DNA of 64,000 nt from Peteryoungia ipomoeae (GCF_004912165.1 NZ_STGV01000005.1:62001-126000), one strand, 5' to 3'; positions 25,500 through 35,136 are shown, numbered from the stretch's first letter. The notes: a model not told the origin generated them from the sequence alone. Made by a program: numbers and translations.

Positions 25500-25630
25500 T
25501 AACAAAGTGCAGATGATTTTTTGTAATCCGTTTAGGAATTTTTTAGCGCCGTCCTTCAACCTGCACACTTATGAGGGGTCGGAAACTCAACCGAGCGCCC
25601 CGCAAATGGGGGCGACGGGACACTGATGTC

Positions 25631-28306
25631 ATGAGTGGCGGCAGCTTCAGTTTCTTCAACACGAGGTCGCGCTGGGCCATTTTGGCCCCGGTGGCTCTGA
25701 TCGTTTTGACGGTCGTGTCCACGGCCTTTTACGCCGATCACCAGCAGCGCTTGATCGTGCGTGACGACAGCCGCCGGATGGTCCAGGAGCGGCTGGACCT
25801 GATCCGTACGCGGCTCCAGGGCCAGATCAACGCCAATATCCGCCTCGTGCAAGGCCTTGTTGCCGTCATCAGCGCCGAGCCCGACCTTGATCAGAAGCGC
25901 TTTGCCGCCCTGAGCCAGAGCCTGCTTGGACAAGGGACACCATTGAGGACCATTGAGGCGGCACCCAATTTCATCACCAGCTTCGTCTATCCGCAGACGG
26001 AAGCCCAGTCGGCACTGGGCGCACAGATCTTTACCACCAACGAGCGCAGCATTCTGGAGCGCAAGCTCAAAGATCAGGGACGCACCGTCATCCGTGGGCC
26101 GCGTCCCTTTGCCTCTGGCGGCTCCGGCCTTTCCGTCATCCTCCCGGTTCGCACGGTCAGCGAAACCGGCGAGCCGGTTTTCTGGGGCGCTGTGGTCGGC
26201 ACGATCGATCTCGCCCGCCTTTATGATCAAAGCGGCCTCATGGATTTCGACCTGCCGATCTCCATTGCCATTTCGCGGGCGCAGGAAAGCGGCCGATCCT
26301 CGATCATCTACGGCGACACGCGCGTTCTCGAACAATATCCGGTGCATATGGCGCTCGATCTGGGCAGCGACCGCTGGAGCATTGCCGCGATCCCTGTGGA
26401 GGGTTGGGATGCTGCCGACAGCCCCTCGCTTGTCTTCAGGATTATCGTCACGCTTTTGGCCAGCGCCGCCATTGCCGGCTGCCTGTGGGTGGCACTGCTG
26501 ATGCGCGATCGGCAGCGTCACTACGCGGCGCTGCATGTGCGCGAAGAAGAGCTGTCAGCCCTCTCCAACCGACTTGGCCTCGCCCTTGAAGCCTCCCGCA
26601 TCGGGGTCTGGGAATATGAGGTGAATACCGGGGAGATCAAATGGGACCAGCGCATGTACGAGATGTACGGCATGAGCCCGGAACAGCCGGTCAACGACGA
26701 AAACTGGCTGACCTTCATTCATCCTGACGACCGGGCGCCCGTGCGCGAAAAGATGCGGCTTGCCCTGCGCACCCAGATGGCCCAGCAGGCGCAATTCCGC
26801 GTCTCCTGCCCCCACGGTTCCTATCGGCACTTGCGCAGCTTCGGGACGGCCTACACCAATCCTCGCGGTGAAACCTCAATCCTGGGGGTGAGCTGGGATG
26901 TCACGGAGGATGTCGCCCTGCACGAAGAGCTGCTGATGGCACGCAACCGCGCCGAACAGCAGAATGAAGCGCTGGACGCGGCGCGCAGACGCATGGAATA
27001 CAACGCCTTGCATGACGCGCTGACGGGTCTACCCAATCGCCGCTATCTGGATCAGTACCTGACGGAACTCTCCACCGATCCAGAGGCCAACCAGCTTGCG
27101 ATCCTGCATATCGATCTCGACCGGTTCAAGGAGATCAACGATACGCTGGGTCACGGGGCTGGCGATGCCATGCTGCGGCATACCGCCGTGGAACTACGCG
27201 AGAACGTTCGCGGCGAGGATTTTGTCGCCCGGATTGGCGGGGACGAGTTCGTCATCGTCTGCCTCGATGCAATTGCCGACGATCAGTATCTGGAAATGGG
27301 TCAACGGCTGATCGGCGCGATCAACCAGCCAACCCTCTATGCGGGTCAGGAATGTCGCGTCGGTGCGTCCGTCGGCGTGGCCGTCAGGGCCGACGCGACA
27401 ATCAGCCCCCAGGACCTTCTGATCAATGCCGACATCGCGCTTTATGAGGCGAAAAGGCTCGGTCGCAACCGCGTGGAACGGTATAGCGACCACCTGAAAA
27501 CCCGTAATCTCATCATCAAGCGCACCGGTGACGCGATCCTGAAATCCTTGGCGGACGATGATTTCACCGCCTATTATCAACCGCAATTCGATGCACACAC
27601 GCTGGAAATCAACGGTGTGGAAGCACTTGCGCGCTGGATGCATCCTGAACGCGGCATTCAGCCTCCGGCAGCTTTCCTCGACATCGCCGAAAACCTGAAT
27701 GTGGTTGCCCAGATCGATGCTCGCGTTCTCGACCACGCACTCCTGCAGCTGTCGCGCTGGCGTGCCGCCGACCTTGGCATCGAGCGCGTCTCGGTCAATA
27801 TCTCGGCGCAGAGACTGTTCGACGAGAACCTGATCTCGCGCCTGGAGCAGCTGGATCTGATACCTGGAAGCGTGTCCTTCGAGCTTCTGGAATCGATTTC
27901 GTTCGATGACACGTCGCATGCAGTTGCCGCCAGCATCGAACGCCTGCGCAAGCTCGGCATTGCCATCGAGATCGACGATTTCGGCACTGGCTACGCCTCG
28001 ATCCTGTCTTTGCTCAAACTCTCGCCAAGCCGTCTCAAGATCGACCGCGAACTTGTCGGGCCTGTGGTCGACAACCCGGCGCAACGGCGACTGATCGCAT
28101 CCATCGTCGACATCGCGCGCACCTTCGGCATCGGCATCGTCGCCGAGGGGGTGGAAACCATGGAACACGTGGCGATCCTGCGCGACCTCGGATGCCACAC
28201 CCTGCAGGGCTATGCGCTTGCCCGGCCCATGGATGCCCAGAGCCTGATCGAGTTCGCCAAGCAACACCGCGTCAAGCAGGACGAAATGCTGTTGATGCGC
28301 GCCTGA
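25631..28306 (+). CDS. CHASE-PAS-GGDEF-EAL cyclic di-GMP signalling protein
   Basis: 891 residues from ATG 25631. A first membrane helix (RWAILAPVALIVLTVVSTAFYA) and a second near residues 272-292 flank a periplasmic CHASE-type sensor domain. A PAS domain follows (ALEASRIGVWEYEVNTGEI... SWDVTED), then a GGDEF domain with the intact motif GGDEF at 536-540, then an EAL domain with EAL at 664-666, DDFGTGY and KIDRELV. Both catalytic motifs are preserved, so it may make or break c-di-GMP. An ATG 20 codons upstream has no ribosome site. Confidence 0.94.
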   Translation: MSGGSFSFFNTRSRWAILAPVALIVLTVVSTAFYADHQQRLIVRDDSRRMVQERLDLIRTRLQGQINANIRLVQGLVAVISAEPDLDQKRFAALSQSLLGQGTPLRTIEAAPNFITSFVYPQTEAQSALGAQIFTTNERSILERKLKDQGRTVIRGPRPFASGGSGLSVILPVRTVSETGEPVFWGAVVGTIDLARLYDQSGLMDFDLPISIAISRAQESGRSSIIYGDTRVLEQYPVHMALDLGSDRWSIAAIPVEGWDAADSPSLVFRIIVTLLASAAIAGCLWVALLMRDRQRHYAALHVREEELSALSNRLGLALEASRIGVWEYEVNTGEIKWDQRMYEMYGMSPEQPVNDENWLTFIHPDDRAPVREKMRLALRTQMAQQAQFRVSCPHGSYRHLRSFGTAYTNPRGETSILGVSWDVTEDVALHEELLMARNRAEQQNEALDAARRRMEYNALHDALTGLPNRRYLDQYLTELSTDPEANQLAILHIDLDRFKEINDTLGHGAGDAMLRHTAVELRENVRGEDFVARIGGDEFVIVCLDAIADDQYLEMGQRLIGAINQPTLYAGQECRVGASVGVAVRADATISPQDLLINADIALYEAKRLGRNRVERYSDHLKTRNLIIKRTGDAILKSLADDDFTAYYQPQFDAHTLEINGVEALARWMHPERGIQPPAAFLDIAENLNVVAQIDARVLDHALLQLSRWRAADLGIERVSVNISAQRLFDENLISRLEQLDLIPGSVSFELLESISFDDTSHAVAASIERLRKLGIAIEIDDFGTGYASILSLLKLSPSRLKIDRELVGPVVDNPAQRRLIASIVDIARTFGIGIVAEGVETMEHVAILRDLGCHTLQGYALARPMDAQSLIEFAKQHRVKQDEMLLMRA

Positions 28307-28340
28307 CCCTTGCATCGACAAGGATCAGGCCTCGCCTGGT

Positions 28341-28979
28341 TTATCCGAATTGCGCCAGCCCCTGACCTGCCATCACGGCCAGATAAAAGATCAGGGCGAA
28401 ATAGAGAAGCGTCAAACCCACCATGATGTGGCCAAGCGCCACCACGAGACCGTCGCGCTGCGAAATGCCGGTGGCCAGAAGCAGGATGGCAACGCCCGGC
28501 AGCGTGTTGGAAAAGGGGATGAGGCCAAGAGGCGCCATCAGCAAGACACCGGCAAAGGTCAGGATAAAACCGTTGGCGCGATTGACGGCAGCGCCCGAGG
28601 TCAGCGCCGGCAGCCGCGGCTTGACGTAATGATCGATGCGGCGCAGGACGCCCAGGCCGCGCTTTAGCACGGGAACCAGTTTCGCCGTCTCAAGCTTGCG
28701 ATCAACGATCTTGCTCGGCAGCCATGGCAGGCGATTCGCCGTGATGGCGATCCCGATCAGCACGATGCCGGCGCCGAAAACCGTCGACACGCCGGGAATG
28801 GAAACCGGAATGAGAAACGGCAGGGACAACAGGCCACAAAGCAGCAGCAAGCCGCTTTCACCCATTTTCTCCAGCATGGCCCGCAAGGTGATCCGTTCCT
28901 CGGTCATACCGTCAATTACATCCTGCAGCACGGCGCTGGTGCTTTTCTCGGTATCCTTGAAACCGATCGTCATTGTCAT
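28341..28979 (-). CDS. exoD: exopolysaccharide synthesis protein ExoD family
   Basis: 212 residues with five to six hydrophobic helices. The N-terminal region with TEKSTSAVLQDVIDGMTEERITLRAMLEKMGESG and the helix LLCGLLSLPFLIPVSIPGVSTVFG match ExoD. In Sinorhizobium meliloti exoD mutants show altered exopolysaccharide, alkali sensitivity and poor nodule invasion. The biochemical role is still unclear. An in-frame GTG three codons upstream is possible. It converges on the GGDEF-EAL gene with a 34-bp gap. Confidence 0.9.
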   Translation of the reverse strand: MTMTIGFKDTEKSTSAVLQDVIDGMTEERITLRAMLEKMGESGLLLLCGLLSLPFLIPVSIPGVSTVFGAGIVLIGIAITANRLPWLPSKIVDRKLETAKLVPVLKRGLGVLRRIDHYVKPRLPALTSGAAVNRANGFILTFAGVLLMAPLGLIPFSNTLPGVAILLLATGISQRDGLVVALGHIMVGLTLLYFALIFYLAVMAGQGLAQFG

Positions 28980-29125
28980 CAGGTCCACTTTCGATTAACT
29001 GCCCCGGACGATGTCAAAGGCGCGATGGGATGGCTAATTAGTCCGGCCGCAATTGACCGTAAAATCTGGCCGGGTCAAGGCGTCCCCCGCATGCGGGACC
29101 AACCAAACCCGGACGAAGGATGCCA

Positions 29126-30067
29126 ATGACCGAAGACGCCGTGCCCGCCTCCGCCACCGTCAATCGCCATACCACCCATGCAAAAGGCCGCGAGAAACTG
29201 CTTGCACACGCGGCCATGCTGCTGTTTGCCGCGCTGATTGCGGGCTCGTTTTCCTTCGGCGGCCTGGCCGCCCGGCATCTCGAGGCCGGCCCGCTCACAC
29301 TCTGGCGCTATCTGATGACGATGGTGGTCATGGGCATACTTTCGTTCGGCATTCTGCGCGTGCCCTTCGCGCGGCCCCGGCGGATCTGGCGCTATGCGCT
29401 GCTCGGTGGGCTCATCGCCGTCTACATGCTGACGATGTTCATCGCGCTAGAGTTCACCAGCCCGGTGCAGACGGGTGCTGTGTTCACTCTCATGCCCTTG
29501 ATCAGCGCCGGATTTGCCCTGCTCTTCATCGGCCAGAAGACGAGACCGGATGTGCTGGCAGCCCTTGTCATCGCGGCGCTTGGAGCGATCTGGGTCATCT
29601 TTCGCGCGGATCTCAACGCCATCCTGTCCTTCGACATCGGGCGCGGCGAGTTGATCTTTTTCGTCGGCGTCATCTGCCACGGCGCCTATGTGCCGTTGAT
29701 CCGCAAGTACAATCATGGCGAAAACCCCGTCGCCTTCGGCTTTTGGGTGGTGGTTTTCACCATTCCCTGGCTGCTGCCGACCGGCGCCGTGCCTTTGGCG
29801 ACGACGGACTTCATCAATCTGCCCAGTACCGTCTGGGCAACGATCGCCTACCTCTCCGTCATCACGACGGCGCTCACCTTCATGCTGCTGCAATATGCCT
29901 CGATGCGCCTGCCGGCACCCAAGGTTCTCGGCTACGGCTACCTGACGCCGACCTTCATCATTCTGCTGGAAGGATTGCTTGGCCATGGCTGGGCAAGTCC
30001 GGCCGTTTTCCTCGGGGCGCTTGTCACGGCCGCAGGCCTCGTGGTGATGGGTCTGCTCAAGGACTGA
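29126..30067 (+). CDS. EamA/DMT family transporter
   Basis: 313 residues with ten predicted helices in two EamA repeats: LLFAALIAGSFSFGGLAARHLEAGPLTLWRYLMT in the first and GELIFFVGVICHGAYVPLIRKYN in the second. GAAGG 6 bp before the ATG at 29126 supports that start over the one at 29120. It overlaps the 3' end of the rutR-type gene by 11 bp (convergent). It may export a pyrimidine-related metabolite, but this rests only on location. Confidence 0.88.
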   Translation: MTEDAVPASATVNRHTTHAKGREKLLAHAAMLLFAALIAGSFSFGGLAARHLEAGPLTLWRYLMTMVVMGILSFGILRVPFARPRRIWRYALLGGLIAVYMLTMFIALEFTSPVQTGAVFTLMPLISAGFALLFIGQKTRPDVLAALVIAALGAIWVIFRADLNAILSFDIGRGELIFFVGVICHGAYVPLIRKYNHGENPVAFGFWVVVFTIPWLLPTGAVPLATTDFINLPSTVWATIAYLSVITTALTFMLLQYASMRLPAPKVLGYGYLTPTFIILLEGLLGHGWASPAVFLGALVTAAGLVVMGLLKD

Positions 30068-30719
30068 TCTCGTCGCGGGCCGGTGCGAGCACCAGGCCAT
30101 CGATAAACAGTCGCTCCAGGAATGCCGCCGCGCCATCAAAGCGATCGGAGAGCGCATCAGCCGAACCGAGCACCGCGCGGACCTGCACGTCGAAATCCGC
30201 ATAATGCTGCGTCGTCGACCAGATGGAAAAGATCAGGTGGTAGGGATCGCACGGCCGGACCTTTCCGGCTTCGGTCCACGCCCTGATCACTTTGGCCTTT
30301 GCATCGACAAGCGCCTTCAACGGCCCCTCGAGCACGGTCATGATATGCGGCGCACCTTGCAGGATTTCGTTGGCGAAGAGCCGGCTTTCCCGCGGGAAAT
30401 CGCGCGCAAGTTCAAGCTTGCGCCGGATATAGCCACGGATTTCCTGTCCCGGATCGCCGTCTGCGTCGAAGCTCTGCAACGGCTCGAGCCAGTTTTCCAG
30501 CACGCGGTCGATCAACGCCCGGTGCATCGCCTCCTTGGTGCGGAAATAGTAGAGCAGATTGGGCTTCGACATGCCCGCAACATCGGCGATCTGGTCGATC
30601 GTCGATCCGTGGAAGCCCCGCTGGGAGAAAACCTCGAGGGCCGCCTCGAGAATCTGCTCTTCCTTCTCTTCCTGGATGCGCGTTCGCCGCAGCGTCTGCG
30701 CCGCCCTCGGTATCGCCAT
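30057..30719 (-). CDS. RutR-like TetR family transcriptional regulator
   Basis: 220 residues. The N-terminal HTH (EEKEEQILEAALEVFSQRGFHGSTIDQIADVAGMSKPNLLYYFRTKEAMHRALI) is TetR-type. The C-terminal part with RDFPRESRLFANEILQGAPHI and RPCDPYHLIFSIWSTTQHYADF closely recalls RutR, the uracil/thymine-responsive repressor of pyrimidine use. It is divergent from the carbamoyl-amide hydrolase gene, and a RutR-like operator lies between them, so it is the likely local regulator of the pre/hyd genes. Ligand identity is inferred. Confidence 0.88.
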   Translation of the reverse strand: MAIPRAAQTLRRTRIQEEKEEQILEAALEVFSQRGFHGSTIDQIADVAGMSKPNLLYYFRTKEAMHRALIDRVLENWLEPLQSFDADGDPGQEIRGYIRRKLELARDFPRESRLFANEILQGAPHIMTVLEGPLKALVDAKAKVIRAWTEAGKVRPCDPYHLIFSIWSTTQHYADFDVQVRAVLGSADALSDRFDGAAAFLERLFIDGLVLAPARDEISP

Positions 30720-30853
30720 CTCTCGGCTCTCCCCCTCTTAAGCCATTGAAGTCGGCCAACAATTGAGCCGCCTAAAAGACCGGCATCTGCACGGTTTTTT
30801 GTCGGCAAATTTTCCGTTTTCCGTCTTGAAGGTGCTGTCGGAACCTGTAATGT

Positions 30854-30869
30854 TTTACCAGTCGGTCAA
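30854..30869. promoter_or_regulatory. RutR-like operator between rutR-type gene and amidohydrolase
   Basis: TTTACCAGTCGGTCAA, whose reverse complement is TTGACCGACTGGTAAA. It matches the known RutR motif TTGACCAnnTGGTCAA at 12 of 14 specified positions. A further half-site TTGGTCA follows at 30874-30880. It lies about 135 bp upstream of the regulator start and 140 bp upstream of the hydrolase start, so it could control both directions. Confidence 0.65.
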
Positions 30870-31006
30870 ATTATTGGTCAGATGCCCGCCAAAGGCAACT
30901 GCCGATCCGAAAGCGGATAAAAGCAAAAAGCAGCCGCTGCGGTGACCCGGGGAACTACAGGCCGAACGCAATACATTCGGCATCGAAAACAGGTGAGGAC
31001 GAACAC

Positions 31007-32260
31007 ATGACGGCTCAACCCGGCACCAACTTGCGCGTGGACGGCGATCGGCTGTGGGACGCGCTGATGGAGATGGCGAAGATCGGCCCCGGGATTGCCG
31101 GCGGCAACAATCGCCAGACCCTGACGGATGAGGATGCCAAGGGGCGTCGCCTGTTCCAGCGCTGGTGCGAGGACGCTGGCCTCACCATGGGCGTCGACAC
31201 CATGGGCAACATGTTCATGACCCGCGCCGGCACCGATCCGGATGCCCTGCCCGTCTATATCGGTTCCCATCTCGATACCCAGCCGACCGGCGGCAAGTAT
31301 GACGGCGTGCTTGGCGTGCTGGCCGGCCTCGAAGTCATCCGATCGATGAACGACCTCAACATCAAAACGAAACATCCCGTTGTCGTCACCAACTGGACGA
31401 ACGAGGAAGGTGCGCGCTTCGCCCCCGCCATGCTCGCCTCGGGCGTCTTTGCCGGCGTGCTGAGCCAGGACTATGCCTATGCCCGCAAGGACATGGAGGG
31501 AAAAACCTTCGGCGAAGAGTTGAAGCGCATTGGCTGGGTCGGTGACGAACAGGTCGGCGCCCGCAAGATGCACGCCTATTTCGAATACCACATCGAACAA
31601 GGCCCGATCCTCGAAGCCGAGGAGAAGCAGATCGGCGTCGTTACCCATTGCCAGGGCCTCTGGTGGCTGGAATTCACGCTGACCGGCAAGGAAGCCCATA
31701 CCGGCTCCACGCCGATGAACCACCGCGTCAATGCCGGCCTCGCCATGGCCAGGATCATGGAAATGGTGCAAGCCGTCGCAATGGACAACCAGCCCGGCTG
31801 CGTCGGTGGCGTCGGCCAGGTGAAGTTCTCGCCCAATTCGCGCAACGTGCTGCCTGGCACCGTCATCTTCACCGTCGACATCCGCTCGCCGGACCAGACC
31901 AAGCTCGACGGCATGCGCGCAAGGATCGAAAAGGAAGCGGCCGAGATCTGTTCCAAACTCGGTGTCGGCTGCTCCGTCGAGGCCGTCGGCCATTTCGATC
32001 CGGTGACCTTCGATCCGACCCTCGTCGCCTCCGTGCGCAAGGCAGCCGAAGACCTCGGCTACAGCCACATGAACATCATCTCCGGCGCCGGCCACGACGC
32101 CTGCTGGGCCGCCAAGGTTGCACCATCAACCATGATCATGTGCCCCTGCGTCGACGGCCTCTCCCACAACGAGGCGGAAGATATTTCCAAGGACTGGGCC
32201 ACAGCCGGCTGCGACGTGCTGCTGCGCGCGGTGCTGGAGACAGCGGAGATTGTGGGGTGA
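31007..32260 (+). CDS. hyuC: Zn-dependent N-carbamoyl amidohydrolase (beta-ureidopropionase / HyuC type)
   Basis: 417 residues of the M20 peptidase/allantoate amidohydrolase family. Metal-binding segments are IGSHLDTQPTGGKYDGVLG (His, Asp), TNEEGARF (Glu), EYHIEQGPILE (His) and the late SGAGHDA (His). The dimerisation lid contains TGSTPMNHRVNAG. It should hydrolyse N-carbamoyl-beta-alanine or N-carbamoyl-beta-aminoisobutyrate, the last step of reductive pyrimidine catabolism. The partner dihydropyrimidinase gene lies just downstream. GAGG precedes the ATG. The gene symbol is by function; pydC is used elsewhere. Confidence 0.9.
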   Translation: MTAQPGTNLRVDGDRLWDALMEMAKIGPGIAGGNNRQTLTDEDAKGRRLFQRWCEDAGLTMGVDTMGNMFMTRAGTDPDALPVYIGSHLDTQPTGGKYDGVLGVLAGLEVIRSMNDLNIKTKHPVVVTNWTNEEGARFAPAMLASGVFAGVLSQDYAYARKDMEGKTFGEELKRIGWVGDEQVGARKMHAYFEYHIEQGPILEAEEKQIGVVTHCQGLWWLEFTLTGKEAHTGSTPMNHRVNAGLAMARIMEMVQAVAMDNQPGCVGGVGQVKFSPNSRNVLPGTVIFTVDIRSPDQTKLDGMRARIEKEAAEICSKLGVGCSVEAVGHFDPVTFDPTLVASVRKAAEDLGYSHMNIISGAGHDACWAAKVAPSTMIMCPCVDGLSHNEAEDISKDWATAGCDVLLRAVLETAEIVG

Positions 32261-32280
32261 TGGAAAGCTCGCTCCGCGCC

Positions 32281-32489
32281 CCCTCATCCCCGGTGCAACG
32301 CGTTGCACCTGATACTCCGGGCCACCTTCTCCGCGCCGGGGAGAAGAGGGAGCGCGTTGCGACATCGCACATGACCAGCTACCGCACTGTTTACGAGGCC
32401 GCCGCCTCAGCAAGATTGGATGCAAAACGGCGGCGTGACCTCTTCTCCCCCTCGGGGAGAAGGTGGCGCGTCGCGCCGGATGAGGGGGG
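32281..32489. repeat. rhizobial palindromic repeat pair (type 1), inverted
   Basis: Left arm 32281-32352 reads CCCTCATCC ... CACCTTCTCC ... GGAGAAGAGG. Right arm 32440-32489 is the same module in the opposite orientation (CTCTTCTCCCC ... GGATGAGGGG). Each arm contains its own CTTCTCC/GGAGAAG hairpin. The type resembles the RIME-like intergenic repeats known from rhizobia. It lies in the gap between the amidohydrolase and the DUF559 gene. Confidence 0.85.
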
Positions 32490-32499
32490 CCGAACGGCC

Positions 32500-32919
32500 A
32501 TGACGTACCCGCAAGATCCGACAAAACGCCTGCCCGGCCGAACCAGCAAAGCCCGCAGCCTTCGCACCAACGACACCGAAGCCGAATATCGTCTCTGGGG
32601 AGACATCCGGAATCGCCAGCTGAACGGTTACAAGTTCAGCCGCCAGATCCCGATCGGCGTCTACATCGTTGATTTTGTTTGCCGTGAACAGCGGCTTGTG
32701 ATCGAGCTCGACGGCAGCCAGCATGCCGAAAGAGAGCGTGACTTGGTCAGAACCGAATGGCTCAATCAGCAAGGCTATTCAGTGCTGAGGTTCTGGAACG
32801 CCGAGGTCCTGCAGGAGCGGTCCGCCGTCCTCGATACGATTCTGGCCGTTCTGCAGGGCCAGATCGTCGAACGTTGCGACGCGATCCGCTTTTCGCCAGC
32901 AATTCAAGAGGGCCGGTAA
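32500..32919 (+). CDS. DUF559 (Vsr/restriction-endonuclease-fold) protein
   Basis: 139 residues. TDTEAEYRLWGDIRNRQLNGYKFSRQIPIGVYIVDFVCREQRLVIELDGSQHAE is the DUF559 signature. IVDF and VIELDG supply the D..ExD-like residues of a PD-(D/E)XK nuclease fold. The family resembles Vsr mismatch endonucleases, but no activity is established. The gene is tightly framed by inverted palindromic repeats, 10 bp before the start and 30 bp after the stop, inside the amidohydrolase-dihydropyrimidinase interval. It has no link to pyrimidine metabolism and looks like an inserted cassette. Confidence 0.85.
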   Translation: MTYPQDPTKRLPGRTSKARSLRTNDTEAEYRLWGDIRNRQLNGYKFSRQIPIGVYIVDFVCREQRLVIELDGSQHAERERDLVRTEWLNQQGYSVLRFWNAEVLQERSAVLDTILAVLQGQIVERCDAIRFSPAIQEGR

Positions 32920-32949
32920 TCACCATGCCGCTACGGCCTTCGCTCCGCG

Positions 32950-33139
32950 CCCCCTCATCCGGTCCTTCGGACCACCTTCTCCCCGCTGGGGAGAAGAGGG
33001 AGCGCGTGGTGGCCTCGTCGTACCACAGGAAGAACTCCGGTCGCTGCACTGTAGCTGCAGGAAATCGGAGCGCACAGTGCCATCGTGACCTCTTCTCCCC
33101 AGCGGGGAGAAGGTGGCGCGTAGCGCCGGATGAGGGGGC
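32950..33139. repeat. rhizobial palindromic repeat pair (type 1), inverted
   Basis: Left arm about 32950-33004 (CCCCTCATCCGG ... CACCTTCTCCCC ... GGGGAGAAGAGG), right arm about 33090-33139 in inverse orientation. It belongs to the same family as 32281-32489, with a spacer of about 85 bp. It separates the DUF559 gene from the dihydropyrimidinase gene. Confidence 0.85.
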
Positions 33140-33211
33140 GCCGCAGGCGAACAGATGCCGCCTGATGGCTCCAACAACTGCTTTCAAGAACAACACACGG
33201 GGAGAACAGTA

Positions 33212-34666
33212 ATGGCCACAGTCATCAAGAACGGCACCGTCGTCACCGCCGATCTCACCTATAAAGCCGACGTGAAGATCGAGGGTGGCGTGATCGTCGA
33301 GATCGGCCCCAATCTCTCCGGCACCGAGACTCTGGACGCGACCGGCTGTTACATCATGCCGGGCGGGATCGATCCGCATGTGCATCTGGAAATGCCCTTC
33401 ATGGGCACCTATTCCGCCGATGACTTCGAAAGCGGCACGCGCGCGGGTCTCGCCGGCGGCACGACCATGGTCGTCGATTTCTGCCTGCCGGGCCCCGACC
33501 AGTCGCTGCTCGACGCCTTGCAGATGTGGGACAACAAGACCTCGCGCGCCAATGCCGATTATTCCTTCCACATGGCGATCACCGGCTGGAACGAACGCGT
33601 TTTCGACGAGATGAAGACCATCGTTCAGGACAAGGGCATCAACACCTTCAAGCACTTCATGGCCTATAAGGGCGCGCTGATGGTGAACGACGACGAGATG
33701 TTCGCCTCCTTCCAGCGCTGCGCCGAACTCGGCGCGCTGCCCATGGTGCATGCCGAAAACGGCGATGTTGTCGCCTCGATGACGGCAAAGCTCTTGGCCG
33801 AAGGCAATAACGGCCCCGAGGGCCACGCCTATTCCCGTCCGCCTGAAGTCGAGGGCGAGGCGACCAACCGCGCCATCATGCTGGCGGATATGGCCGGTGT
33901 ACCCCTCTATGTCGTGCACACCTCCTGCGAGCAGGCGCATGAAGCCATCCGCCGCGCCCGGCAGAAGGGCATGCGCGTCTATGGCGAACCGCTGATCCAG
34001 CACCTGACGCTCGACGAGAGCGAGTATTTCAACAAGGACTGGGATCACGCTGCCCGCCGCGTCATGTCCCCGCCCTTCCGCAACAAGCAGCATCAGGATT
34101 CACTCTGGGCCGGCCTGCAATCGGGCTCGCTCTCGGTCGTCGCCACCGACCACTGCGCCTTCACCAGCGAACAGAAGCGCTTCGGCGTCGGTAACTTCGC
34201 CAAGATCCCGAACGGCACCGGCGGGCTCGAAGACCGCATGCCCATGCTCTGGACCTATGGCGTGGCGACCGGCCGCCTGACGATGAACGAATTCGTCGCG
34301 GTCACATCGACCAATATCGCCAAGATCCTCAACATCTACCCGAAGAAGGGTGCCGTGCTCGTCGGTGCCGATGCCGATCTCGTCGTCTGGGATCCGAAGC
34401 GCTCAAAGACCATCTCGGCCAAGACCCAGCAGTCCTCGATCGATTACAATGTCTTCGAAGGCAAGCAGGTAACCGGCCTGCCACGCTACACGCTGACACG
34501 CGGCCATGTCGCGATCGAGGAGACGACGGTCAGGACGCAGGAAGGCCATGGCCAGTTCGTCAAACGCGAGCCGTTCACCGCGGTCAACAAGGCGCTGTCC
34601 ACCTGGAAGGAACTCGTTGCCCCGCGCAAGGTCGAGCGCACAGGCATTCCGGCGACGGGGGTTTGA
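33212..34666 (+). CDS. hydA: dihydropyrimidinase
   Basis: 484 residues of the cyclic amidohydrolase family. The binuclear zinc site is visible: IDPHVHLEM (HxH), FKHFMAYKG with the lysine to be carboxylated, MVHAENGD (His), YVVHTSCE (His) and VATDHCAF (Asp). It opens the ring of dihydrouracil or dihydrothymine to the N-carbamoyl beta-amino acid, joining PreTA to the amidohydrolase. ATG 33212 follows GGGGAGAACAGTA. An in-frame upstream extension reaches into the repeat and is not conserved-looking. Confidence 0.95.
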   Translation: MATVIKNGTVVTADLTYKADVKIEGGVIVEIGPNLSGTETLDATGCYIMPGGIDPHVHLEMPFMGTYSADDFESGTRAGLAGGTTMVVDFCLPGPDQSLLDALQMWDNKTSRANADYSFHMAITGWNERVFDEMKTIVQDKGINTFKHFMAYKGALMVNDDEMFASFQRCAELGALPMVHAENGDVVASMTAKLLAEGNNGPEGHAYSRPPEVEGEATNRAIMLADMAGVPLYVVHTSCEQAHEAIRRARQKGMRVYGEPLIQHLTLDESEYFNKDWDHAARRVMSPPFRNKQHQDSLWAGLQSGSLSVVATDHCAFTSEQKRFGVGNFAKIPNGTGGLEDRMPMLWTYGVATGRLTMNEFVAVTSTNIAKILNIYPKKGAVLVGADADLVVWDPKRSKTISAKTQQSSIDYNVFEGKQVTGLPRYTLTRGHVAIEETTVRTQEGHGQFVKREPFTAVNKALSTWKELVAPRKVERTGIPATGV

Positions 34667-34668
34667 GC

Positions 34669-35136
34669 ATGGAGCAGGCAAGGACGACATGGCTGCCGAC
34701 CCTGGCCCGCTTCACAGCGGGTTATGCGGCCGCCGTGTTTGTCGGCGTCATGGGCATCTGGACCACCCTGGAAATCTCCGATGCCATCACCCTTGGGCGC
34801 CTGCCGCTGTTCATCCTGATATTCCCGGACCAGATCCTGAACGCCGTGAGGCTGACAGTGCAGGTCATGCCGGAGTCTCTCCTCCTCGCAGCCCCCTTTA
34901 CAGCGCTTGCCACCTGGGTGCTGATACGCATGCGCTGGAACCGCTGGTGGCATTTCGCCATCGCCGGTGCCGCCTGCCCCCTGTCCGGCATCATCCTCGT
35001 GCAGCTGGCAAGCTGGGGCCGTTTCTTCCATCACAACGAGGCCGCAATGGCGCTGATACTGCTGCCGACCGGCATGATCTCCGCGCTCATCTATTGGCTG
35101 ATCGCCGTCCGCCCCCTGCAGGTGCTCGCAAGATGA
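34669..35136 (+). CDS. uncharacterised membrane protein
   Basis: 155 residues with four hydrophobic helices (FTAGYAAAVFVGVMGIWTTL, LLLAAPFTALATWVLI, WHFAIAGAACPLSGIILVQL, ALILLPTGMISALIYWLIAV). No family is recognised. It starts 3 bp after the dihydropyrimidinase stop, so it is probably co-transcribed, but its role in pyrimidine use is unknown. An in-frame TTG two codons upstream is an alternative start. Confidence 0.7.
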   Translation: MEQARTTWLPTLARFTAGYAAAVFVGVMGIWTTLEISDAITLGRLPLFILIFPDQILNAVRLTVQVMPESLLLAAPFTALATWVLIRMRWNRWWHFAIAGAACPLSGIILVQLASWGRFFHHNEAAMALILLPTGMISALIYWLIAVRPLQVLAR

